From Pseudomonadota bacterium (GTDB taxonomy: Bacteria; Pseudomonadota; Alphaproteobacteria; Rhizobiales; Rhizobiaceae), in the NCBI GenBank assembly GCA_023435335.1, contig JAEYRU010000023.1, positions 1 to 28,772 of the forward strand: a stretch of DNA of 28,772 nucleotides, in the 5' to 3' direction. Made by a program: the position numbers and the translations under genes. A model generated the notes under the pieces. It searched no databases and had not been told where the DNA came from. It saw only the letters and a program-made list of their open reading frames with translations. This document shows positions 16,031-23,729 of the stretch, in pieces (the stretch's first letter is position 1; every line of letters begins with the position of its first letter).

Positions 16031-16062
16031 TCACCGGTGAAACAGATGTTCGCAATGCGAAC
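16031..16062. promoter_or_regulatory. Two palindromic sites upstream of gnd
   Basis: TCACCGGTGA (16031-16040) is a perfect 10-bp palindrome, and GTTCGC-AAT-GCGAAC (16048-16062) is a perfect 6-bp inverted repeat with a 3-base centre. They lie 129-160 bp upstream of the gnd ATG in the 257-bp gap after the Ehr operon. On the leftward strand TTGCGA and TGATAT, 16 bp apart, overlap them and may be a promoter. The binding protein is unknown. The rest of the gap shows only GC-rich sequence. Confidence 0.4.
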
Positions 16063-16122
16063 GTTTTTCGGATCGGCGTGGGGGCCGGCCTGAAATGCGG
16101 CGTCCGGGCGGGCTTTCGGGCC

Positions 16123-16145
16123 GCTGCCGTGGCCGGTCCGGCAGC
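16123..16145 (-). terminator. Possible 3'-end hairpin of the Ehr operon
   Basis: GCTGCCG (16123-16129) and CGGCAGC (16139-16145) form a 7-bp stem with a 9-base loop just past the stop codon of the last Ehr gene. No U-run follows on the leftward transcript, so a rho-independent terminator is not supported; it may only protect the 3' end. Confidence 0.3.
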
Positions 16146-16159
16146 CGCCTCAGGCCCCT

Positions 16160-16681
16160 TCAGCCTCCCGCCGCGCGCTCGAGCAGCGCCAGCAGACCCT
16201 TGAGCAGCGCGGTCGGGGAGGGCGGGCAGCCGGGGATGTGGAGGTCGACCGGGATAACCTGCGAGACGCCGCCAACCACGGCATAGCTCCCGGCGAAGCA
16301 GCCTCCGTCGCGCGCGCAGTCGCCCGCCGCCACCACCCATTTCGGGTCCGGCGTGGCGTTGTACGTCCGCTCCAGCGCCTCGCGCATGTTCTTCGTCACC
16401 GGACCGGTGACGAGCAGCACGTCGGCGTGGCGCGGCGAGGCGACGAAGCGGATGCCGAAGCGCTCGACGTCGTAGAAGGCGTTGTTGAGTGCGTGTATCT
16501 CCAGCTCGCAACCGTTGCAGGAGCCGGCGTCGACCTCGCGGATCGACAGGCTCCGGCCCAGCCGCTTGCGCGCCGCGCGCTCCAGTGATGCGCCCAGTTC
16601 GGCCAGCGCGGCGTCGTCCGGCGCCGGCGCAGCCTCCGTCAGCTTGGGGCGGAACAGGCCTTCGAAAAGCAGCTTGCGCAT
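16160..16681 (-). CDS. NuoB/HyfI-like [4Fe-4S] small subunit of an Ehr complex (173 aa)
   Basis: Homologue of the complex I subunit NuoB and of group 4 hydrogenase small subunits (HyfI/HycG). It should carry the N2-type [4Fe-4S] cluster through C55 and C58 (GSCNGCELE), C122 (GDCARDGGC) and C152 (IPGCPPSP), so electron transfer capacity is kept even though its partner lacks Ni-Fe ligands. It is peripheral, at the membrane interface. The first about 40 residues are a variable extension. The ATG at 16681 has AGAGG at 6 nt, 9 bp after the large-subunit stop, and the gene closes the operon. Database labels may read NADH-quinone oxidoreductase subunit B, but no NADH module genes are nearby. Confidence 0.92.
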   Translation of the reverse strand: MRKLLFEGLFRPKLTEAAPAPDDAALAELGASLERAARKRLGRSLSIREVDAGSCNGCELEIHALNNAFYDVERFGIRFVASPRHADVLLVTGPVTKNMREALERTYNATPDPKWVVAAGDCARDGGCFAGSYAVVGGVSQVIPVDLHIPGCPPSPTALLKGLLALLERAAGG

Positions 16682-16690
16682 CAGCGGCCT

Positions 16691-18208
16691 CTACAGGTCA
16701 TGGCCCGAATAGGAGCAGTTGAAGGACTTGTTGCAGAGCGGGAAGTCGGCGACGATGTTGCCCTCGATCACCGCCTCCAGCAGCGGCCACTGGAACCATG
16801 AAGCGTCGCGCAGATGGCAGCGCTCCACCTTGCCCGCAGCGTTCAGCCGGAGCCAGACGAGCACGTCGCCACGGAATGCCTCGACCAGCGCCACACCCTC
16901 GCGCGTCCCGCCTGCCGCCTGCAGTTCCGCCAGCACGGGCCCTGCCGGCAGCCGGTCGAGGATCTGCTCGATCAGGGACAGACTCTGTTCCACCTCGCGG
17001 ATGCGGACCCAGACGCGGGCGTTCACGTCGCCTTCCTCGAGCACCGGGACCTCGAAGGAAAGAACATCGTAGGGCGCATAAGGGAACGCGCGGCGCGCGT
17101 CGAAGCCGCGCCCCGAGGCACGCCCGACATAGCCGCCGGCGCCAAACTGCTGAGCCAGCTCCGGCTTGAGGATGCCGGTCGAAACCGTCCTGTCCTGCAG
17201 CGAGGCCGTGTTGTCGTAGAGCTCGACCAGCCGGGGAAAACGGCCGCGGATCTCGGCCAGCAGCGCACGAATCGCCTGTTCGCCATTGGCCGCGACGTCG
17301 ACCGCCGTACCGCCCGGCACGATGCGATCGCGCATCAGCCGGCTGCCGAAGGCGCTATCGGCCGCGCGCAGAACCCGCTCGCGCAACACGCCGCTATGCG
17401 CGAGCATCAGGGAGAAGGAGGCATCGTTGCAGATCGCGCCGATGTCGCCGAGATGGTTGGCGAGGCGCTCCAACTCCGCCATCAGCGCCCTCAGCCAGTG
17501 GGCCCTTTCGGGAACCTCAGCCTCCAGCGCAGCCTCGACCGCGCGCGCGAAGGCGAGCGCGTAGGCGACCGTGCTGTCGCCCGAGACGCGTGCGGCAAGA
17601 TGCGCCGCGCGGTCGAGCGTCGCGCCCGCCATCAGGCCTTCGATCCCCTTGTGCACGTAACCGAGGCGCTCCTCGAGGCGCACCACCGTCTCGCCGTTGG
17701 CGGTGAAGCGGAAATGTCCCGGCTCGATGATGCCGGCATGCACCGGCCCGACCGGTACCTGGTGCAGGCTCTCGCCTTCGGCGGGCAGGAAGGCATAGGC
17801 GTCGCCCGCCGCACGCGCCCTCTTCGGCCTCTTGCCGAGCGGCTGGCGCACGCCCCAGGGGCCGTGATCCAGCCAAGGGCGACGGTCCTCGGCCCCCTCC
17901 GCAACAAGTCCGAACAGGTCGTGGATGGCACGCTCCGGACGGATCGCCGGCGGGTGGTGACGGCCGACCGAAGGGAAGGACCCGTCCGGGCAGGCCAGCG
18001 AGATGATGGCCGCCTGGACCGCCGCCTCGTCGAGCAGCGCCATGTGCACTGCGTCCGGCTCGCCCCACAGGCCGAGCAACGTCAGACGGCGCTCGCCCAG
18101 CGCGCGCGCCGTCTCTTCCCAGACCGAGCGGCTCACGGCGAAGCGCGGCCAACCATGGTGAAGCGCCACTCGCTTCCTGCCCGCCATGCTTTCCCAGAAC
18201 GCCGGCAT
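16691..18208 (-). CDS. HyfG/NuoCD-like large subunit lacking Ni-Fe cysteine pairs (505 aa)
   Basis: Fusion of a NuoC-like N-terminal domain (about 1-125, with RAIHDLFG) and a NuoD/[NiFe]-hydrogenase-like large domain (about 145-505), as in HycE/HyfG. In true group 4 hydrogenases the large subunit has RxCGxC near its start and a C-terminal CxxC. Here the first motif reads RVSGDS (S209, S212) and the C-terminus reads DFPLCNKSFNCSYSGHDL, whose C492 and C498 are six apart. The normal Ni-Fe site is therefore not formed. Other core segments (GPVHAGIIEPGHFRF, LGYVHKGIE, LMAELERLANHLGDIG) are intact, so it is not a decaying gene. It matches energy-converting hydrogenase-related (Ehr) complexes. A strong GAGGAGAGG site precedes ATG 18208, 9 bp after the hyfF-like stop. 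Substrate or redox partner unknown. Confidence 0.93.
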   Translation of the reverse strand: MPAFWESMAGRKRVALHHGWPRFAVSRSVWEETARALGERRLTLLGLWGEPDAVHMALLDEAAVQAAIISLACPDGSFPSVGRHHPPAIRPERAIHDLFGLVAEGAEDRRPWLDHGPWGVRQPLGKRPKRARAAGDAYAFLPAEGESLHQVPVGPVHAGIIEPGHFRFTANGETVVRLEERLGYVHKGIEGLMAGATLDRAAHLAARVSGDSTVAYALAFARAVEAALEAEVPERAHWLRALMAELERLANHLGDIGAICNDASFSLMLAHSGVLRERVLRAADSAFGSRLMRDRIVPGGTAVDVAANGEQAIRALLAEIRGRFPRLVELYDNTASLQDRTVSTGILKPELAQQFGAGGYVGRASGRGFDARRAFPYAPYDVLSFEVPVLEEGDVNARVWVRIREVEQSLSLIEQILDRLPAGPVLAELQAAGGTREGVALVEAFRGDVLVWLRLNAAGKVERCHLRDASWFQWPLLEAVIEGNIVADFPLCNKSFNCSYSGHDL

Positions 18209-18217
18209 GACCTCTCC

Positions 18218-19669
18218 TCAGCCCAGCATGGCGGCGACGTTGCGGAACCAGCCCACCAGCGCGGGAGGCAGGTAGACGCCGGCAACGCAGACCAGCGCCA
18301 GATGCGCATACATCGGCAGGAAGGAGGCCTCGGCCGGCGCCGTGCTGCCCGTAGGCTCGCCGAAAGCCATGCCCGTTACTCTCAGGATCAGCGCTCCGAA
18401 CGCGACCAGCAGCCCGAAGACGAGCGGGATGGCCAGCAATGGCTGCACTGCGAATGTCGAGGAGACGATCAGGAACTCGCTCATGAAGATGCCGAGCGGC
18501 GGCAGTCCGGCGATGGCCACGACGCCTGTCAGCAGACCCCAGCCGAGCGCGGGGTGCGTCTCGGTCAGGCCACGGATGTCGGCGATGCGCTGCGTGCCCT
18601 TCACCTGCGCAATGTGGCCGACCGCGTAGAAGATGGCCGACTTGGTGAGGCTATGCATGACCATGTGCAGAAGCCCGGCGAAGTTCGCGAGCGGCCCGCC
18701 CATGCCGAAGGCAAAGACGATGATCCCCATGTGCTCGATTGAAGAATAGGCGAACAGCCGTTTGATGTCGCGCCGCTTGTAGAGCATGAAGGCGGCGAAG
18801 ATCAGCGAGACGAGACCCATCGTCACCATCAGCGGGCCGGGCGCGATGGCTTCCGGATTGGCCGCGAGCAGTATCTTGAAGCGCAGCACGGCGTAGAGCG
18901 CGACGTTCAGCAGCAGGCCCGACAGAACCGCCGAGATCGGCGTCGGGCCTTCCGCGTGGGCGTCCGGCAGCCAGGCATGCAGCGGAGCCAGACCGACCTT
19001 GGTGCCGTAGCCCAGCAGCAGGAAAACGAAGGCGAGGTTGAGCAGCGCGGGATCGAACTCGGCCGCGTGCCGCACGAGCAGCGTCCAGACCATGGCGTCG
19101 TGGCCCTCGCCGACCACCGCCTGGGCGGCCATGTAGACCAGGATCGTGCCGAACAGGGCGAAGGCGATGCCGACGCTGCCGAGGATGAAGTATTTCCAGG
19201 CCGCCTCCAGCGCTTCATGCGTGCGGTAGATGCCTACCATCAGCACGGTCGTCAGCGTGGCGAGTTCCACCGCGACCCACATCAGGCCGATATTGTCGGA
19301 GACGAACGCCAGGTTCATGCCGAACATCATGACCTGGTACATGGCGTGGTAGAAACGCAGGTTCGTCGCCGTCAGCCGGCCCGTGTCGAGCTCGTGGCCG
19401 ATATAGCCGGCGCTGAACACGCTGGCGGTGAAGCCTACGAAGGTGTTCAGCACGATGAACACGATGTTGAGGTCATCGACGAAGAAATACTGCGCCTGGG
19501 CCGGCCGATCGGTGACCAGGAGCGAGAGCGCCGCCAGCAGGGTGAGCAGGCTGGCCAGCACGTTGAGCCGCGCGGTCAGCCGGTAGCCGGGCAGCGCGGC
19601 CAGCACCGCGGCGGCGGCGACCGGGATGACGAGGACGGCGGTCACGGCCTCGAAAGGCAGCGTCATCAT
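18218..19669 (-). CDS. hyfF: HyfF/NuoN-like proton-translocating membrane subunit (483 aa)
   Basis: Polytopic antiporter-like subunit of the Mrp/NuoL-M-N superfamily, with about 14 hydrophobic helices. The key proton-path residues appear conserved: E135 in MWVAVELATL, K224 in GYGTKVGLAPLHAWLPDAH, with H231 and H238 nearby, and a later lysine-rich loop (YKRRDIKRLFAYSSIEHMG). These features suggest it pumps H+ (or Na+) using energy from the peripheral arm. The ATG at 19669 overlaps the hyfE-like stop by 4 bp (ATGA) with GGAG 8 nt upstream; ATG 19666 is an alternative. Length matches HyfF rather than the longer HyfB at the operon start. Confidence 0.93.
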   Translation of the reverse strand: MMTLPFEAVTAVLVIPVAAAAVLAALPGYRLTARLNVLASLLTLLAALSLLVTDRPAQAQYFFVDDLNIVFIVLNTFVGFTASVFSAGYIGHELDTGRLTATNLRFYHAMYQVMMFGMNLAFVSDNIGLMWVAVELATLTTVLMVGIYRTHEALEAAWKYFILGSVGIAFALFGTILVYMAAQAVVGEGHDAMVWTLLVRHAAEFDPALLNLAFVFLLLGYGTKVGLAPLHAWLPDAHAEGPTPISAVLSGLLLNVALYAVLRFKILLAANPEAIAPGPLMVTMGLVSLIFAAFMLYKRRDIKRLFAYSSIEHMGIIVFAFGMGGPLANFAGLLHMVMHSLTKSAIFYAVGHIAQVKGTQRIADIRGLTETHPALGWGLLTGVVAIAGLPPLGIFMSEFLIVSSTFAVQPLLAIPLVFGLLVAFGALILRVTGMAFGEPTGSTAPAEASFLPMYAHLALVCVAGVYLPPALVGWFRNVAAMLG

Positions 19670-20331
19670 CGCCGTTCTCCGCGGAAATCGTCCATCGCGC
19701 TCACATCGACCGTGTCGAAACGTTCACGGATGCGGAACAGGAATATGCCGATGACGATGAAGGCTATCACGATGGAGAACGCGACGCTGATCTCGACCAC
19801 CAGCGGCATGCCCCGGGCGCCGGTGGCGGCGAAGACGAGACCGTTCTCGAGCGACATGAAGCCGACCACCTGGCTCACCGCATTGCGGCGCGTGATCATC
19901 AGGAGGAGCCCCAGCAGCAGCACCGCCAGCGCGAAGGCGAGGTCCTCGCGCGCAAGCGGGTCGGCCTCGGGCGTGACCCGCAGGATAACGACCAGCGAGA
20001 GAGCGACGAGACCCATGCCGGCCAGCATCGTCGGTCCGACGCCGACCACGTTCTCGATGTCGCGGTGGACGCCGAGGCGGCGCACGATGCGGTGCAGCGA
20101 GACCGGTATCACGATGGCCTTGAAGACCAGCGCGATGACCGCGGTGACATAAAGGTGCGGCGCGTCCTGGATATAGGCCTGCCAAGCGACCGAGAGCGAC
20201 AGGACCAGCGCATGCAGCGCATAGACGTTGAGCAGCGCGTGCAGCCGGTCCTGGTAGAGGAGCATGAAGCTTACCAGCACCAGTCCGCCGCCGAGCAGGT
20301 GCGCGATGTCGAATGTGAGCCCGTTCACCAT
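19666..20331 (-). CDS. hyfE: HyfE-like membrane subunit (221 aa)
   Basis: Small membrane protein with about six to seven hydrophobic helices, matching hydrogenase-4 component E in length (about 216 residues) and in motifs such as HALVLSLSVAWQAY and VVGFMSLENGLVFAATG. The second segment resembles NuoK/MrpC, where a membrane Glu (here in SLENG) takes part in ion transfer. The ATG at 20331 shares one base with the TGA of the hyfC-like gene, and its own stop overlaps the next start, so expression is translationally coupled. A longer reading frame extending upstream runs across the hyfC-like gene and is not real. Confidence 0.92.
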   Translation of the reverse strand: MVNGLTFDIAHLLGGGLVLVSFMLLYQDRLHALLNVYALHALVLSLSVAWQAYIQDAPHLYVTAVIALVFKAIVIPVSLHRIVRRLGVHRDIENVVGVGPTMLAGMGLVALSLVVILRVTPEADPLAREDLAFALAVLLLGLLLMITRRNAVSQVVGFMSLENGLVFAATGARGMPLVVEISVAFSIVIAFIVIGIFLFRIRERFDTVDVSAMDDFRGERR

Positions 20332-21287
20332 CAGAGGCTCCGCGACACGAATAGCAGCAGCGTACCCAGCAGGCTGAGCATCAGGGCGATGCCGAGGAAG
20401 TCGGGTACGCGGAACACGCGCATCTTGGCGATGGCCGTCTCGAACAGCGCGAGCAGGAATGCGCCGACGGCGAGCTTGGCTGCGTAGACGACGATGCCTC
20501 CGAGGAAAGCTGAAAGTCCCGCGCCGGGCGCGGCGATGCCCCAAGGCACGAATACGCAGGCGATCAGCGAGACATAGAGCAGCAGCTTGAGCGAGGCCGC
20601 GAACTCGATCATGGCCAGGTGGCGCCCGGAATATTCGAGCACCATCGCCTCGTGCACCATCGTCAGTTCGAGATGTGTGGCGGGGTTGTCGACCGGAATG
20701 CGCGCGTTCTCGGCGATCGCCACGATGACCAGCGCGATCAGCGCCATGCCCAGCGAGACGCGCAACCCGACCTCCGGCGTGGCGAACACGGACGCGATCG
20801 TCGAAAGCTGCGTCGAGCCGGCGACCAGCGCCAGCGTGAACACGGTGAGCAGCATGGCGGGCTCGGCGAGCGAAGCGATCATCACCTCGCGGCTGGAGCC
20901 GATGCCCCCGAAGCTGGTGCCCACATCCATGCCGGCCAGCGCCAGGAAGAAGCGGGCGGAGCCAAGCAAAGCGATGATGGCGATGAGGTCGGCCGTCCAG
21001 GAAAACACCAGGCCGCTGGCGAAGGTCGGGACGAGGGCGGCTGCAACCCAGGTTCCGGCGAAGACCAGATAGGGCACTGCGCGGAACAGCCACGAGGCGT
21101 TTTCCGCCAGCACCACTTCCTTGCGAAGGAGGCGTCCGAGGTCGCGATAGGGCTGCAGCACCGACGCCCCCTGCCGGCGCAGCAGGCGGGCCTTCACCTT
21201 GCGGACAATGCCTGTCAACAACGGCGCAAGCGCCAGTACGAGAGCCATCTGCGCGCCCTGCACGACGAATGCGAGGATCAACTCCAT
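20331..21287 (-). CDS. hyfC: HyfC/NuoH-like membrane subunit (318 aa)
   Basis: Homologue of NuoH and HyfC/HycD, the membrane anchor that links the peripheral redox arm to the ion pumps. About eight hydrophobic helices are present. The cytoplasmic loops typical of the family are visible: GASVLQPYRDLGRLLRKE (40-57), and the acidic loop at about 193-213 with ENARIPVDNP and a conserved E near H212. Length equals that of HyfC (about 320). The ATG at 21287 overlaps the hyfB-like gene end by 10 bp; an in-frame extension further upstream lies inside that gene and has no family match. It marks the operon as a complex I-related module, not just a set of antiporters. Confidence 0.93.
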   Translation of the reverse strand: MELILAFVVQGAQMALVLALAPLLTGIVRKVKARLLRRQGASVLQPYRDLGRLLRKEVVLAENASWLFRAVPYLVFAGTWVAAALVPTFASGLVFSWTADLIAIIALLGSARFFLALAGMDVGTSFGGIGSSREVMIASLAEPAMLLTVFTLALVAGSTQLSTIASVFATPEVGLRVSLGMALIALVIVAIAENARIPVDNPATHLELTMVHEAMVLEYSGRHLAMIEFAASLKLLLYVSLIACVFVPWGIAAPGAGLSAFLGGIVVYAAKLAVGAFLLALFETAIAKMRVFRVPDFLGIALMLSLLGTLLLFVSRSL

Positions 21288-23293
21288 AGCGCGAGCCCCA
21301 GAAGCAGCGAGACCAGCGCGAAGAAGACGAGGCTGAGGTAGCGCCGGATGGTGAGGAACTGCAGGCGGTTGAGCTTCGTGGCGGCATGGTCGACGGCGTG
21401 CGAAATCGGCGCATACAGCCAGTCCCAGATGAGGTCGCGCAGCTCGACGGTCATGCGCGCGGGCCGCATGTCGCCCGGCGCGGGCATGTCGACCCGCTCG
21501 CGCGCCCGGAAGAGCGCGGTGCCGAACACGCGACGGATCGGCTGCGAGAAGCTGCCGGCGGTGTACTGGGTGGCCGGGCTGGCGTTGGGGAAACCGCAAT
21601 CCCATGCCGGAGCGCGGCGGATCGCTCGCGAGGCGAACCGATGGACGAGCACCGCCGCCATCGCCGCCGAGATCGCGACGAAGACGAAGACGAGCAGGCC
21701 GTTATAGGAACTGCGCCCTTCGGCGATGGGCACGATCGACAGCCACGCCTCGTCTGCCTGCCGCGGCATTGCCCCACCGACGAGCGCCTGCGTTACCGGC
21801 GCGAGGCCATCAATGACGAAACCGGGCAGGATGCCGACGGCGAGACACAGCGCGGCGAGCACCAGCATGGCCGCGAGCGACAGGCGATCGACCTCATGCG
21901 CGACCTGCGCCGCAGGAGAGCGCGGACGGCCGAGGAAGGTGATGCCGAAGGCGCGCACGAAGGCGGCAGCCGCCAGCGCCGCGGCCAGGGCCAACAGGCC
22001 GCCGACCGCCGGCACCAGTATCTTCAGGCCCCATTGCGGAAGCTCGGGACTCTGCAGCACAGCCTGGAAGACCAGCCATTCGGACACGAAGCCGTTGAGC
22101 GGGGGCAGCGCGGCGATCGCGGCGCTTCCCACCAGGAACGTGAAGCTGGTCACCGGCATGCGGTGAATGAGGCCGCCAAGCGCTTCCATGTCGCGCGTGC
22201 CGGTTGCGGTGAGCACGGCGCCGGCGCCGAAGAAGAGCAGGCTCTTGAACAGCGAGTGGTTGAGGACGTGGAAAAGGGCGGCGGTGAGCGCAAGCGCGGC
22301 CGCCCACTCCATCCCGTTGGTGCGGAAGGCGAGCGCCAGGCCAAGGCCGACGAAGATGACGCCGATATTCTCGATGGTGGAGTAGGCGAGAAGGCGCTTC
22401 AGGTCCCGTTCCATCAGCGCGTGCAATATGCCGAGGACGGCGGTGACGCCGCCCAGCGCCAGCAGCACCACGCCCGCCCACCAGGCCGGCTCGCCGAGAA
22501 GGTCGAACACGACCCGGACGAAGCCATAGACAGCGACCTTCGTCATGACGCCGCTCATCAGCGCCGAGACGTGACTGGGGGCGGCCGGGTGCGCCAGCGG
22601 CAGCCATACATGCAGCGGCACGAGGCCGGCTTTCGAGCCTGCGCCAAGCAGGAAGAGGACGAAGACGAGGCCAGCGGTGAGCGGCGTGTGGCCTGCCGCC
22701 CGGATCTCCGCGAAACCATATCCGCCGCCGGCCCCGGCGAGCAGGCCGAACGCGAGCAGCAGCGCCAGCGTGCCGAAGCTCGCCATGACGAGATAGACAT
22801 AGGCCGCGCGCCTGTTCTCGGCGACCTGGTGGTGCGACATCACCAGCGCCCAGGAGGCAAGCGACATGAACTCCCAGCAGAGCAGGAAGGTGAATGCGTC
22901 GTCAGCCATGACGACGAGGTTCATGCCGGCGAGGAATGCCGGGAAGAAAGGCAGCACGCGATGGGGCGCGGTCTCATGGCGGCCGTAGCCGAGGCCGTAG
23001 AGGCTGGCGACCGCGCCGCCGAGATTGACCACGACGAGGAAGAAGGCTGCGAGCGCGTCGATCCTGAAGTGCGCGCCGAGCCAGGGCAGGCCGAGCGGCA
23101 GCGTGACCGCCGGGGTTTCGCCGACGCCCACGAGCGAATACAGCGCGGCAAGGAATGCGCCCGCCGAGATCAGCATTGCGGCGCCATAGACGACGGGCGT
23201 GGCGGTGGGGGACCTGTTGAGCGCGACGGCGCAGACGGCGGTCGCCAACAGCGCCGCGACTGACCAGAGAAGGATGATCGTGGTCGCGATCAC
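21278..23293 (-). CDS. hyfB: HyfB/NuoL-like proton-translocating membrane subunit (671 aa)
   Basis: Large antiporter-like subunit, about 16 hydrophobic helices, with length equal to HyfB (about 670). Probable proton-path residues are E141 (LLCWEFMSLASW), K221 (GAGSKAGLVPLHVWLP), H228 and K252. The C-terminal part includes the family CGFPNASPATQYTAGSFSQPIR segment and a final transmembrane helix. The start is a GTG at 23293, because GTGATCGCG overlaps the stop of the small XRE gene by 4 bp (GTGA). The longer ATG-type frame upstream runs antisense-like through that regulator gene and is low-complexity Arg/Gly-rich. It is the first structural gene of the Ehr operon. Confidence 0.94.
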   Translation of the reverse strand: MIATTIILLWSVAALLATAVCAVALNRSPTATPVVYGAAMLISAGAFLAALYSLVGVGETPAVTLPLGLPWLGAHFRIDALAAFFLVVVNLGGAVASLYGLGYGRHETAPHRVLPFFPAFLAGMNLVVMADDAFTFLLCWEFMSLASWALVMSHHQVAENRRAAYVYLVMASFGTLALLLAFGLLAGAGGGYGFAEIRAAGHTPLTAGLVFVLFLLGAGSKAGLVPLHVWLPLAHPAAPSHVSALMSGVMTKVAVYGFVRVVFDLLGEPAWWAGVVLLALGGVTAVLGILHALMERDLKRLLAYSTIENIGVIFVGLGLALAFRTNGMEWAAALALTAALFHVLNHSLFKSLLFFGAGAVLTATGTRDMEALGGLIHRMPVTSFTFLVGSAAIAALPPLNGFVSEWLVFQAVLQSPELPQWGLKILVPAVGGLLALAAALAAAAFVRAFGITFLGRPRSPAAQVAHEVDRLSLAAMLVLAALCLAVGILPGFVIDGLAPVTQALVGGAMPRQADEAWLSIVPIAEGRSSYNGLLVFVFVAISAAMAAVLVHRFASRAIRRAPAWDCGFPNASPATQYTAGSFSQPIRRVFGTALFRARERVDMPAPGDMRPARMTVELRDLIWDWLYAPISHAVDHAATKLNRLQFLTIRRYLSLVFFALVSLLLGLALWS

Positions 23294-23565
23294 GCTGCCG
23301 TCCCCGCCCCTCCGCTCGCGTCGGATCTCAGTCTGACGCCGCGCCCGCCGGCTTGGCTGGCCACCCCCTCGCCGAGGAGTTCCACGCCGGCCGCGTCGAG
23401 CGCGCCGATGAGCTTCATCAGTGAATCGACATTGCCGCGGATCGTGCCGTCGCTCGCTTCCATGCGCTGGATGGTGGGCACGGAAAGGCCAGAGAGTGCG
23501 GCCAGCCTGCGCTGGTCGATCCCGAGAAGGGCCCTTGCCGCCCGCAACTGCGCCGCAGTGATCAC
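23290..23565 (-). CDS. Small XRE-family helix-turn-helix regulator (91 aa)
   Basis: A short Cro/C1-type protein: an HTH domain at about residues 5-60 (DQRRLAALSGLSVPTIQRME is the HTH core), then DSLMKLIGALDAAGVELLGE, as in small XRE regulators, then a short basic, Gly/Ala-rich tail. No toxin partner is present. The start is a GTG at 23565; an in-frame stop lies just upstream and no strong ribosome site is seen. Its stop overlaps the hyfB-like GTG start (GTGA), so the two are translated together and it very likely regulates the Ehr operon, probably including itself. What it senses is not visible; there is no ligand or redox domain. Confidence 0.88.
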   Translation of the reverse strand: MITAAQLRAARALLGIDQRRLAALSGLSVPTIQRMEASDGTIRGNVDSLMKLIGALDAAGVELLGEGVASQAGGRGVRLRSDASGGAGTAA

Positions 23566-23602
23566 CGCCGCCCGTGCCGTTCACCCGTATGGAAACGGAG
23601 TT

Positions 23603-23632
23603 ATGATACGCATAGTCGGCAAGCTAATGCAA
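23603..23632 (-). promoter_or_regulatory. Candidate promoter of the XRE-Ehr operon
   Basis: Reading leftwards, TTGCAT (23632-23627) and TATCAT (23608-23603) are 18 bp apart, close to sigma-70 consensus. They lie about 40-70 bp upstream of the XRE start in an AT-richer patch unlike the surrounding GC-rich DNA. The gap up to the gntR stop (23566-23729) shows nothing else I can support. Confidence 0.5.
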
Positions 23633-23729
23633 TGAACAATATAACTGATGCGTGAGACATCAGCTACTTCACCGCAGGCAGTCCATGCGCCGCGCAAGGG
23701 CGGGCACACCGGCCGACCGGGTTGGTAAG

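Noticed and set aside
16048..16067. Rho-independent terminator on the plus strand (hairpin plus GTTTTT)
   Set aside because: There is no plus-strand gene upstream to terminate, the stem is only 6 bp, and a binding site for gnd control fits better.
16814..18742. Plus-strand open frame opposite the Ehr large subunit
   Set aside because: Arg/Gln/His-rich with no domain, spans two real minus-strand genes and their junction.
21386..23263. Plus-strand open frame opposite the hyfB-like gene
   Set aside because: Highly charged Glu/Arg/His-rich sequence, the usual antisense image of a membrane protein gene.
16160..23293. A functional [NiFe] hydrogenase or a complete respiratory complex I
   Set aside because: Ni-Fe cysteine motifs are missing, no maturation genes are present, and the NADH module (NuoEFG) and NuoI are absent.
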